Source: CAYXNZ01 sp964553705 (lineage in GTDB: Bacteria > Patescibacteriota > Patescibacteriia > Patescibacteriales > GWC2-42-12). From it: a stretch of DNA of 36,213 bases. How positions within the stretch are numbered: position 1 is the stretch's first letter; each line of letters opens with the position of its first letter. This document shows positions 15,697 to 23,558 of this stretch, piece by piece. The position numbers and the translations under genes are program-made. Location: positions 1 to 36,213 of the forward strand of contig CAZKKV010000005.1 in NCBI GenBank assembly GCA_964553705.1. Direction: 5' to 3'. The notes beneath the pieces were generated by a model that saw only the letters and a program-made list of their open reading frames with translations, searched no databases and was not told where the DNA came from.

Positions 15697-17907
15697 TTAT
15701 TTATTTTGAAGTTCTTGTTTTTTAACGCCAATTAACCATGGTCTTTTTTCTAGCCATGTGCCTAAAAACAAATGCAAAAAATTTCTAGTAATGACAATGG
15801 CGCTAAACATTGATATGGTCACGCCGATTAATAATGTTGTACCAAAACCCTGTATAGCTCCAGTGCCGAAACCAATTAAAATTAAACAAGTTAATATAGT
15901 GGATAAATTACCATCGCGAATAGATGGCCAAGCTCGTCTAAAACCTTCTTCAACTGCCATATCTAAAGTTTTGCCTATTTTTAATTCCTCACGCATTCTG
16001 GCAAAAATTAAAATATTAGCGTCAACTGCCATACCAATTGATAATATAAATCCAGCTATACCAGCTAAAGTTAAGGTAATAGGAGATTGAAAGAAATACA
16101 CTAAAACTACGCCAATTAACAATAATAAAACTATTAATACCACATCAGCAATCTTTAAATCATTAAATGTCGTATACATCAACATTACGGTAATAACAAC
16201 TAAAATAATGGCTATCCATATAAAGACAGGCTTAAAGACAGCTAAAACTATCATACCATAAATCATGAGAGACAAAACTGCCAACAGACCAGGTAAACGA
16301 TAATAAATAATCATAAATAAAACAACTAACAACAACCCAACAATGCCTGCTTTCAAACTGTTAGCTATAGAAATTTTACCCAAGCTAGCGCCTACTGTTT
16401 GTTGGTTTATCAATTCTATTGGCACTGGCAATGCTCCAGCGTTTAATCGTTGTGCTAATAATTTAGATTCTTGTATAGTAAACTTGCCAGTAATTACTGC
16501 TTTCCCACCAGTAATTTTTTCATTAACTGTCGGGACGCTAATAGGATAACTGTCTAAAAATATAGCAACTGGTTTACCAACGTTACGTTCGGTTATCTCC
16601 TCAAACATCTTGGCGCCTTCACTATCAAATTGCAACGACACTTGAGGAGAATTGTCGTTGGCATCAAATTGAACAACCGCTTTGTCTAAATTCTTGCCAG
16701 TTAATTCTGTATTTTTCCATTCAGTCTGTTGCCCAATAATATCTACCTCTGTTTTAAAATCTATGAAAATATGTTGAATTTTATACTCCTCTGTTTTTCT
16801 TTCACCTTTCTTATAAATCAAGTGGTAACCAAATTCTGTTTCAATCGGCTCGGAAATAGCGCCTATTTCTAAATTGAAAGCCTCTTCTTCAAACGGCTTT
16901 ACCATCATGTCTCGACCAAACCAACCCAACTCTCCCCCACTGATATCTGCTCCTGGTTCAGTTGAATTTTGTTTAACTAAATCTGCAAAGTTGCTAACAG
17001 TTACCTGTTTTTTTAATTCAGTTATTTTATTTAATGCCTCTTCTTTTGTTGTATTGTTTTCACAACTTCTAGCTCCATTGTAACAAATCAATAAATGAGC
17101 CGCCTCTACTTCTTTCTTCTCTTCACCAGTAAAAGCATCTGATTTAATTCTCTTGTCATTTAATTTAACTATTTCATAACCATCAACCGTCTCAATTAAA
17201 TCCGTTGTTATCTGACCGACATCAAGTTCTTTGGCTACGTTTACTATCTCTGGATTATCAGTCTCAGACAACCAGTCTAAATCTCCACCATTATTTTTAG
17301 TTGATTCATCTTCGCTATATTGCTTGGCTAAAGCCGAAAAATCACCACCAGAAATAATTTTGCCTAAAACTTCCTCTGCTTTTTGTTCCGCTTGCTGATT
17401 ATACTCATCCATACCCTTTTTTTCCTCATCAGTCATTTGTCTTATTTCTGTATTTTCTTCTTTGAATTCTAACAACGGCGTTTCACCAATCATTCTAATA
17501 GCTGCATTAACATCTTTAATGCCGGCTAATTCAACTAAAATCCTATAATCTCCACTTGATGTCTTATTAACTTGCACGTTTGGCTCACTTACGCCAAAGA
17601 CATTTACTCTTCTCTCTATTACGTCTCTAACTCCTTCCACTGCGCTACCTTGATCTTTTAATGATATAGCTGAAATATCAGCTTGGTATATTAGCTGTGT
17701 ACCACCAAGTAAATCTAATCCCAACCTAAAATCAATTTCCTCGACCATTGGTAAAGGTAAATCGTATTTGTTAATTAATTGATTATAATACCAACCAAAA
17801 TCAATCAACAAAGCTGAAACAGCTAAAATAACTATAAAAATAAAAACCCACCAGATTTTTACTTTCTGGCTGGGATTCATTATTTTCTGCAAAATATTGT
17901 CTGACAT
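15697..17907 (-). CDS. secD: SecD translocase subunit with two inserted parvulin-like domains
   Basis: 736 residues, far longer than the usual SecD of this type. Standard parts are: TM1 (about 17-40), FRLGLDLLGGTQLIY (60-74), the P1 region with GETPLLEFKE (141-150) continuing at ELTGKNLDKAVVQFD (401-415), and the C-terminal membrane bundle with LAGIAGFILSIGMAVDANILIFARMREE (614-641). Between them, residues about 152-393 are an insert. A first unit (about 175-255: DFSALAKQYSED, GGDLDWLSE, VGQITTDLIETVDGYEIVKL) lacks the opening strand of a parvulin. A second, complete unit (about 266-385) has AHLLI, GGELGWFGRDMMVKPFEEEAF and GYHLIYKK. Two extra hydrophobic segments (about 560-607) interrupt the membrane bundle. 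The likely role is preprotein translocation coupled to folding on the outer side. Confidence 0.9.
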   Translation of the reverse strand: MSDNILQKIMNPSQKVKIWWVFIFIVILAVSALLIDFGWYYNQLINKYDLPLPMVEEIDFRLGLDLLGGTQLIYQADISAISLKDQGSAVEGVRDVIERRVNVFGVSEPNVQVNKTSSGDYRILVELAGIKDVNAAIRMIGETPLLEFKEENTEIRQMTDEEKKGMDEYNQQAEQKAEEVLGKIISGGDFSALAKQYSEDESTKNNGGDLDWLSETDNPEIVNVAKELDVGQITTDLIETVDGYEIVKLNDKRIKSDAFTGEEKKEVEAAHLLICYNGARSCENNTTKEEALNKITELKKQVTVSNFADLVKQNSTEPGADISGGELGWFGRDMMVKPFEEEAFNLEIGAISEPIETEFGYHLIYKKGERKTEEYKIQHIFIDFKTEVDIIGQQTEWKNTELTGKNLDKAVVQFDANDNSPQVSLQFDSEGAKMFEEITERNVGKPVAIFLDSYPISVPTVNEKITGGKAVITGKFTIQESKLLAQRLNAGALPVPIELINQQTVGASLGKISIANSLKAGIVGLLLVVLFMIIYYRLPGLLAVLSLMIYGMIVLAVFKPVFIWIAIILVVITVMLMYTTFNDLKIADVVLIVLLLLIGVVLVYFFQSPITLTLAGIAGFILSIGMAVDANILIFARMREELKIGKTLDMAVEEGFRRAWPSIRDGNLSTILTCLILIGFGTGAIQGFGTTLLIGVTISMFSAIVITRNFLHLFLGTWLEKRPWLIGVKKQELQNK

Positions 17908-17911
17908 AATT

Positions 17912-17917
17912 ATTATA
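17912..17917 (-). promoter_or_regulatory. -10 box directly before secD (leaderless layout)
   Basis: A perfect TATAAT on the minus strand ends 4 nt before the secD ATG, so transcription would begin at the start codon. The -35 region is poor (CTGATT at 17 nt) and overlaps the terminator stem at 17924-17948. Confidence 0.5.
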
Positions 17918-17923
17918 CAGAAT

Positions 17924-17948
17924 AAAAAACGCCTAATCAGGCATTTTT
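17924..17948. terminator. Intrinsic terminator between secA and secD
   Basis: AAAAA-c-GCCT (17925-17934) pairs with AGGC-a-TTTTT (17939-17948) around AATC; only the c/a pair is unmatched. Each strand has a U tract. On the minus strand it would end transcripts coming from secA, about 280 nt past its stop. Confidence 0.7.
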
Positions 17949-18059
17949 GATAAACATTACTCGCTTATTGTTTATATTAAAATAATACAAAATAAAAATC
18001 AAGGGGATAAATAGCTAAGAATTTCTAATGACTAATTTCCAATTTCTAATTTTACCTTT

Positions 18060-18110
18060 CTGGATCCCCAGTCCCTCCAATATAGGCGGGCAGTCAAGCT
18101 GAGGATGACA
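18060..18110. repeat. Interspersed repeat, variant copy with internal insert
   Basis: The box CTGGATCCCCAGT ... CAGTCAAGCTGAGGATGACA is split by about 22 extra bases that include CTCCAATATAGGCGGG. It lies in the 321-nt gene-free stretch between secD and secA, which otherwise holds only AT-rich sequence, a terminator and a second copy. Confidence 0.75.
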
Positions 18111-18141
18111 GGGAAAATATTTGTCATTCCTACCACCTTTC

Positions 18142-18219
18142 TGTCATTCCCGCGAAGGCGGGAATCCACTGGTTAACGACAGAAATATTGCTAGATCCCC
18201 AGTCAAGCTGAGGATGACA
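18142..18219. repeat. Composite interspersed repeat after secA
   Basis: It starts with TGTCATTCC followed by a perfect hairpin (ATTCCCGC, GAAG, GCGGGAAT). A spacer of about 24 nt follows, and it ends with GATCCCCAGTCAAGCTGAGGATGACA, which forms a second hairpin. The outer ends (TGTCATTCC and GGATGACA) are inverted repeats of each other. The right end is 9 nt from the secA stop codon. Part of another TGTCATTCC lies at 18122-18130. Confidence 0.8.
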
Positions 18220-18228
18220 AGGGATTTT

Positions 18229-20970
18229 CTACTTTCCACAACACTTTTTATACTTCTTTCCGCTACCACACGGGCAAGGGTCGTTTCGGCCGATTTTATG
18301 ACCAGTATCATCTTTAACTTTTTCTTTAACAACTTGAAAACTGTTGCTGGCATTATCTTGACTAGAAACTTTGAATTGGCTAAATGAACTGGTCTTGTCT
18401 GACATTTCTTTGGCTGGAGCGCTAAATTTCGTCGCTCGTTGATCTAATGTCGGCGCAGTCATTTGTCTAACGTCAGCTACTTTAAAAATAGAATAAACAA
18501 CTTGCTTTTGAATTAAACTATTAAGTTCATTGTAAAGACGATAAGCTTCTCTCTTGTATTCTACCAACGGATCTCTTTGTCCGTAACCTCTCAGACCTAT
18601 ACCTTTTCTCATGTGATCCATAGAATCAAGATGTTCCATCCATAGAGTATCAATTGAACGAAGCAATACGGCTTTTTCAATTTCTTCCCAAACCACATCT
18701 GCATTTTCAGCCGATTGTTTGATTTTTTTATAACTATTAAAAGCTAATTCTGATAGATGCTCAATAATTGCCGTCCGAGCCTGAACCTTGTCGAGTTTAT
18801 TGCCATTTTTGGTATAGTCTGACAAATCATTTTTTAATTTACTCTCAACTGGAAAAATAGTTGAAGCTACCTGGTAAATCTCCTCTAAATTCCAATCTTC
18901 AACCTTCTCAGCTGACGTATGAAACAAAACTACCTGTTCGATTTCATTTTCCACCATTTCCAAAATAATATCAGACAAATTTTTCTTTTTTACCACATCC
19001 GAAGAAAGATCTTCTCCTTCTGCTGCTATTTTAAGTATCTCTCGTCTTTTTTTGTAAATAAATTCTCGATGTTTATTGATTACGTCATCATATTCCACCA
19101 AATGCTTTCTAATATCAAAGTTATTTGACTCAACTTTAGTCTGGGCTGATTCTATTGAGCGTGAAACCATTTTGTTTTCAATCGGCATGTCTTCTGGTAC
19201 TTTTAACGTTTGCATTAATCCTTTCATTTTTTCACCACCAAAAATTCTCATCAAATCATCTTCCATTGATGCATAAAATTGACTAGAGCCGGCATCGCCT
19301 TGACGTCCAGCTCGACCGCGCAACTGATTGTCAATTCTCCTTGATTCATGCCTCTCAGTACCTATAATATGCAGCCCGCCAAGATTTTTTACTTTTTCTT
19401 GAGTCTCTACGCTGGATGGATTTCCACCTAAAATTATATCAACTCCTCTGCCAGCCATATTCGTCGCTATGGTCACTGCTCCGAGTTTTCCAGCCTGAGA
19501 AATAATTTGTGCTTCTTTTTCATGATGCTTAGCATTTAATACTTGGGGCTTCAATCCTTCCCTTTCCATCATATCAGCTAATAATTCATTTTTTTCAATA
19601 GAAATGGTACCAACTAAAACCGGCTGTCCTTTCTTGCAGCGATTTTTAGTCTCAGCGACTACTGCATTGAATTTTCCAATTTCTGTCCGATAAACCAAAT
19701 CATTTAAATCTTTTCTAGACATCGGTTTATTAGTCGGCACTACAACTGTTTCTAAATTATAAATTTTGGCAAATTCTTCAGCTTCAGTCACAGCTGTGCC
19801 GGTCATACCAGCTAGCTTTTTATACATTCTAAAATAATTTTGAAAAGTAACTGATGCCAAAGTTTGCGATTCTCGCTGAACTTTAACATTTTCTTTGGCT
19901 TCAATAGCCTGATGCAAACCTTCGCTATATCGACGACCAAACATTAATCTGCCAGTAAATTCATCAACAATCACTACTTCTCCGTCTTTTACGACATAAT
20001 CTCTATCACGCTTAAATAAAACCATAGCTTTTAAAGCTTGTTCAATGTGATGAACATCTCTCATGCCACCTGAAACATAAATATTTTCTACATTTAGCAT
20101 TTTTTCCAACCGAGAAATTCCTGTCTCAGTTAATGTTGACGCCCGCATCTTCTCATCTATATTATAATCTTCGTTCTCCTTGAGTCGGTGCACTAATTCA
20201 CTAAATTTAAAATATTTTTCAGTTGATTCTTCTGCTGGCGCGCTGATAATCAAAGGTGTCCTGGCCTCATCAATTAATATTGAATCAACTTCATCAACAA
20301 TCGCATAATTCAAACTTCGTTGCGACATTCTCTCTATACTGGGAGCCATATTGTCTCTTAAATAGTCAAAGCCGTACTCGTTGTTTGTACCATAAAGAAC
20401 ATCACATAAATAGGCTTCTTTTCGAGTAACTTCAGCTAAATAAGACTCACCATTATTATTCTCTAATTTGTAAGAAATTTCATGATTAATACAGCCAACG
20501 GTTAGCCCTAAAAAATCATAGACTCGGCCCATCCACTCTGCATCACGTTTAGCTAAATAATCATTAACGGTTATCACATGAACTCCATGACCAGCTAAAG
20601 CATTTAAATAGACTGGTAAAGTAGCAACTAGAGTTTTACCTTCACCAGTTTTCATTTCTGCAATCTGTCCTCGATGCAAGATTATACCACCCATCAATTG
20701 GACGTCATAATGTCTCTGCTTAAGTACTCGTTTCGCTGCTTCGCGGACTACGGCAAAAGCTTCCGGCAATATTTCATCAAGTTTTTTATCGCTCACATCT
20801 TTTTTACTGCTTTTTAACTGTTCTTTAAGATTGACTGTCATCTTGCGCAATTCCTCGTCAGACATTGAAGTAATCTTTTTTTCAAACGCATTAATACTAT
20901 CAACTACTGGTTGTAGTGATTTAACAACTTTTTCATTTGGATCGCCAAAAATTTTATCTAGTAAGCTCAT
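18229..20970 (-). CDS. secA: Preprotein translocase ATPase SecA
   Basis: 913 residues, full length. SecA drives preproteins through SecYEG. Motifs are: Walker A MKTGEGKT (106-113), LCDVLYGTNNEYGFDYLRDNM, Walker B VDEVDSILIDEARTPLIIS (about 218-236), FQNYFRMYKKLAGMTGTA, GAVTIATNMAGRGVDI, and IGTERHESRRIDNQLRGRAGRQGD. The C-terminal 20 residues hold the SEC-C zinc motif with Cys899, Cys901, Cys910 and Cys911 (CxC-x8-CC, the Cys-Cys variant). That motif binds phospholipid or a SecB-like partner in other bacteria. It lies 12 nt after raiA, probably in one unit. secD/secF are transcribed separately downstream. Confidence 0.98.
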   Translation of the reverse strand: MSLLDKIFGDPNEKVVKSLQPVVDSINAFEKKITSMSDEELRKMTVNLKEQLKSSKKDVSDKKLDEILPEAFAVVREAAKRVLKQRHYDVQLMGGIILHRGQIAEMKTGEGKTLVATLPVYLNALAGHGVHVITVNDYLAKRDAEWMGRVYDFLGLTVGCINHEISYKLENNNGESYLAEVTRKEAYLCDVLYGTNNEYGFDYLRDNMAPSIERMSQRSLNYAIVDEVDSILIDEARTPLIISAPAEESTEKYFKFSELVHRLKENEDYNIDEKMRASTLTETGISRLEKMLNVENIYVSGGMRDVHHIEQALKAMVLFKRDRDYVVKDGEVVIVDEFTGRLMFGRRYSEGLHQAIEAKENVKVQRESQTLASVTFQNYFRMYKKLAGMTGTAVTEAEEFAKIYNLETVVVPTNKPMSRKDLNDLVYRTEIGKFNAVVAETKNRCKKGQPVLVGTISIEKNELLADMMEREGLKPQVLNAKHHEKEAQIISQAGKLGAVTIATNMAGRGVDIILGGNPSSVETQEKVKNLGGLHIIGTERHESRRIDNQLRGRAGRQGDAGSSQFYASMEDDLMRIFGGEKMKGLMQTLKVPEDMPIENKMVSRSIESAQTKVESNNFDIRKHLVEYDDVINKHREFIYKKRREILKIAAEGEDLSSDVVKKKNLSDIILEMVENEIEQVVLFHTSAEKVEDWNLEEIYQVASTIFPVESKLKNDLSDYTKNGNKLDKVQARTAIIEHLSELAFNSYKKIKQSAENADVVWEEIEKAVLLRSIDTLWMEHLDSMDHMRKGIGLRGYGQRDPLVEYKREAYRLYNELNSLIQKQVVYSIFKVADVRQMTAPTLDQRATKFSAPAKEMSDKTSSFSQFKVSSQDNASNSFQVVKEKVKDDTGHKIGRNDPCPCGSGKKYKKCCGK

Positions 20971-20982
20971 AGGATAATATTT

Positions 20983-21306
20983 TTATTTACTCCTTCTCTT
21001 GTCTATCATTTTTTCCTTGTGTTTGACAATTTGCTGAGCCAAGTGATCTTTAACTTTATCAATTGCTTTGTATAAATCTTTTTCAGTCTTTTCCACACGC
21101 AATAATTGCCCAGGTAAATTTAAATTTGCCTCTGCTCTGAATATTTTTCCTTTCAAATGATGCTTAGTTGTCATCTCAACTTCAAAATCCATGTTCAAAA
21201 CAGGTATTTCACCTAAAAATTTTTCAATCATTCCAATCTTTTCTTCTACGTAACCTCTAATTGCTTCTGTTAATTCTAAATTTGTCGCTTTAATTTTCAT
21301 TTTCAT
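20983..21306 (-). CDS. raiA: Ribosome hibernation/stability factor of the HPF/RaiA (YfiA) family, short form
   Basis: 107 residues. The beta-alpha-beta-beta-beta-alpha fold of S30AE proteins is visible: MKIKATNLELTEAIRGYVEEKI at the start, then EVEMTTKHHLKGKIFRAEANLNLPG and DLYKAIDKVKDHLAQQIVKHKEK. The C-terminal dimerisation domain of long HPF is missing, so it should act as a monomer that blocks the A/P sites of idle 70S ribosomes. The true start may be the second Met at 21300; neither has a ribosome-binding site. It leads the raiA-secA unit. Confidence 0.88.
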   Translation of the reverse strand: MKMKIKATNLELTEAIRGYVEEKIGMIEKFLGEIPVLNMDFEVEMTTKHHLKGKIFRAEANLNLPGQLLRVEKTEKDLYKAIDKVKDHLAQQIVKHKEKMIDKRRSK

Positions 21307-21351
21307 AATTTTTATTATTAACTTATTGCTAATTTTGTCTAAAAAATTAAT

Positions 21352-21380
21352 TAATTAACGGATTTTATTTTATTAGTCAA
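21352..21380 (-). promoter_or_regulatory. Possible promoter of raiA-secA
   Basis: TTGACT (21375-21380) is followed after 17 nt by TAATTA (21352-21357) on the minus strand. The -35 is good but the -10 is poor, so this is a weak proposal. Confidence 0.3.
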
Positions 21381-21408
21381 AACATTTTTTGTCATCCCCA
21401 CCCCTTTT

Positions 21409-21488
21409 TGTCATTCCCATGAAAACGGGAATCTATCGTCTGACTATAAAAATTTTCTGGATCCCCAGTCAAGCCGAGGATGACAGGA
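21409..21488. repeat. Composite interspersed repeat after rseP
   Basis: It begins TGTCATTCCC and has a degenerate hairpin (ATTCCC, ATGAAAAC, GGGAAT), a spacer, and then CTGGATCCCCAGTCAAGCCGAGGATGACA. Bases 21426-21488 match 22930-22992 with only two differences in 63. The closing TGACA ends 19 nt before the rseP stop codon. The 198-nt gap between raiA and rseP holds little else apart from the possible raiA promoter. Confidence 0.85.
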
Positions 21489-21504
21489 AAAAACTATTAA
21501 CCAA

Positions 21505-22659
21505 TTATTTTCCCCAAAGCGATAAAAATTTATCGCCGAATTTAAGGACGTCACGATAAGTTACAACAATAACCAACAACATAAGCAAGGCAAAACCAAT
21601 ATTATGCATTGCCGCTTCTAGCTCACGCTTAACAGGTGAACCTTTTATTTTTTCAATTATTAAAAATAATATTCTACCGCCGTCAAGCGCTGGAATCGGC
21701 AAAAAATTAATGATCGCCAAATTAATTGAAAACAAAGCAGTAAATTGCAAAATATAAATAAACCCCATGTGAGCTACTTGTCCAGTAAGAACTGCTATAC
21801 CAACCGGGCCAGACAATTCTTGTGTTAAGCCTTGCCCAATGAATAAATTTTTGAATAATTCATAAAAAGCTACTAAAATTAGCCAAATTAAGCTAAAAGT
21901 TGTTTTAATACCTACCCAAATTGCTAAATACCATGGGTATTTTACGATGCCCGTTTCTGTTATTGACACACCAATACCACCTTTGTTTGTTTCGACTCTT
22001 ACTTCTGGAACTACGCTTATATTAATAATCTTTCCGCTACGTTCAATCTCATAATCTAATTCTTGATTAACATGACCATCAACGTATTGCTGTAATTCAA
22101 CATAATTGCCAAATTCAACTTTATCAATATTTTTTATAATATCGCCTATTTCTATGTTGGCGATATCAGCCGGCGAATTATCGGCTACCGCCACAACTTG
22201 TATCCGCTCTTCAATAACTTTTGCCCTAGAATCAATTCCATCTAATACTTGCGGAATACCAATCATAAAACCAGCGATTATTAATACTGCTGCCAAAACT
22301 ATATTCATGGTAACGCCAGCCGACAACATTACCGCTCTTTGCCAAATTTTCTTAGACGCAAAACTATCTGGTTCAGTCGCGCTATTATCATTTTCACCTT
22401 TAATTTTTACAAACCCACCCAATGGTAATAGATTAAGAGAATAAATAGTATTAACAGCATCTTTTATTTCTCGACCACCCCAAACTACACGCCATTTGCC
22501 TTGATAATTTTTATAAAAACCAAAAATTCTCGGCGGAAAACCAAAACCAAACTCCTCAGCTTTAACGCCAAATTTTTTTGCAGTTAAAAAATGCCCCATT
22601 TCATGAGCAAAAACTAAAACCGAAAAAACGGCTAAAAAAACAACTGTGGTAAGTAACAT
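21505..22659 (-). CDS. rseP: Site-2 intramembrane metalloprotease RseP (M50B)
   Basis: 384 residues. The zinc site HEMGH (19-23) is in the first membrane segment, and the matching NFLPIPALDGGRI lies near 317-329. A single PDZ domain (about 120-215, with ADNSPADIANIEIGDII) lies between the membrane halves; E. coli RseP has two. The SGPVGIAVLTGQ loop is typical. It cuts single-pass membrane proteins inside the bilayer, for instance anti-sigma factors or leftover signal peptides; no anti-sigma gene is visible here. It stands alone between two repeat-filled gaps, with no Shine-Dalgarno sequence. Confidence 0.9.
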   Translation of the reverse strand: MLLTTVVFLAVFSVLVFAHEMGHFLTAKKFGVKAEEFGFGFPPRIFGFYKNYQGKWRVVWGGREIKDAVNTIYSLNLLPLGGFVKIKGENDNSATEPDSFASKKIWQRAVMLSAGVTMNIVLAAVLIIAGFMIGIPQVLDGIDSRAKVIEERIQVVAVADNSPADIANIEIGDIIKNIDKVEFGNYVELQQYVDGHVNQELDYEIERSGKIINISVVPEVRVETNKGGIGVSITETGIVKYPWYLAIWVGIKTTFSLIWLILVAFYELFKNLFIGQGLTQELSGPVGIAVLTGQVAHMGFIYILQFTALFSINLAIINFLPIPALDGGRILFLIIEKIKGSPVKRELEAAMHNIGFALLMLLVIVVTYRDVLKFGDKFLSLWGK

Positions 22660-22706
22660 AAATAATAGTTAATGGTTATAAATTAAATTTGATTATAAAA
22701 ACACAT

Positions 22707-22992
22707 TGTCATTCCCGCGAAGGCGGGAATCCCTCCCTCACCCCGACTCTCCCCCACAGCAAGCTGCGGGAGAGAGAGCTATATAAAACATCTCTTGTTC
22801 TCCTTCCCCTTTACAAGGAGAAGGTTGGGATGGGGTATTTAACCTCTCCTGACCCCTCCTTGGTAAGGAGGGGGAAATATGTTCCCTCTCCCGTGACGTT
22901 AAGAGCGGGGAAGCCTGCCAGCAGGCAGGCGGGAATCTATCGTCTAACTATAAAAATTTTCTGGATCCCCAGTCAAGCTGAGGATGACAGGA
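22707..22992. repeat. Repeat block between frr and rseP with several hairpin modules
   Basis: This fills most of the 340-nt gene-free stretch. It opens with TGTCATTCCCGCG and its hairpin (22707-22732) and closes with GGATGACAGGA (to 22992), so the two halves of the composite repeat frame it. Between them are other palindromes: CTCTCCC ... GGGAGAG near 22747-22777; CTCCTT ... AAGGAG near 22800-22820; CCCCTCCTT-GGT-AAGGAGGGG at 22853-22873; and GCCTGCC ... GGCAGGC near 22913-22930. The block is much richer in GC than the genes around it. I see no gene in it. Confidence 0.8.
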
Positions 22993-22999
22993 ATGAAAA

Positions 23000-23554
23000 C
23001 TATATGGTCATTATTTCTTTTTCTTTCTTGTCTCGAACTTCCTTAACTTCATTATTGCGATTATTGATTTCTTCATCTAGCTCTTTAATAAACTTAAACT
23101 TTTCATCTTCGCTGATTTCTTTATCCTTGAAAGCCTTCTCGATTTTATCTTTTATTTCTTCCCTGATTTTCCTAAGGGAAATTCTGACTAATTCCATTCT
23201 TTCATTTAACTTTTTTACCAACTCTTTTCTGTTTTCCTCCGTCAGTAAAGGCATCTTCAACCTTATCTTGTCTCCTTCATTAACTACACTCAAACCCAAA
23301 TCGGCATCAACAATCGCTTTTTCCAACTCTTTAATAATGTGCTTGTCCCACGGAGTAACCAAAATTGAAGTAGCTTCAGGTATAGTAACACTAGCCAATC
23401 CATTAATCGGCGTCTTTGAGCCATAAACTTCAGCTTGAATTTGATCAAGAATTGAGGCATTAGCTCGACCTGTGCGTAAATTAGAAATTTCTTTTTTAAA
23501 AAAACCAATAGCGTTATCAAAATCTTGTTCTTTGATTGTTATGTATTGATTCAT
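23000..23554 (-). CDS. frr: Ribosome recycling factor
   Basis: 184 residues, normal length. With EF-G it splits the ribosome after termination. Family marks are the start of the three-helix bundle (FKKEISNLRTGRANASILDQI), the beta-rich second domain (VYGSKTPINGLASVTIPEA, LVTPWDK) and the return helices with MPLLTEENRKELVKKL and VRISLRKIREEIKDKIEKA. It begins 4 nt after the lipoprotein gene ends and is the last gene of the holB-lipoprotein-frr unit. The usual partners tsf and pyrH are not here. Confidence 0.96.
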   Translation of the reverse strand: MNQYITIKEQDFDNAIGFFKKEISNLRTGRANASILDQIQAEVYGSKTPINGLASVTIPEATSILVTPWDKHIIKELEKAIVDADLGLSVVNEGDKIRLKMPLLTEENRKELVKKLNERMELVRISLRKIREEIKDKIEKAFKDKEISEDEKFKFIKELDEEINNRNNEVKEVRDKKEKEIMTI

Positions 23555-23558
23555 GAAT

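Noticed and set aside
18121..18387. Plus-strand frame, and a minus-strand frame (18144-18353), near the secA end
   Set aside because: Both are made of repeat sequence and the opposite or shifted frame of the secA C-terminus; the SEC-C zinc motif shows which frame is real.
22707..22992. CRISPR array
   Set aside because: The repeats are palindromic modules of different kinds with no regular spacing and no uniform spacers, and no cas gene is present.
22689..23426. Long plus-strand open frame starting with CHSREGGNP-like residues
   Set aside because: Its first third is translated repeat sequence (hairpin modules), and the rest lies antisense to frr. This is a well-known kind of false gene from such repeats.
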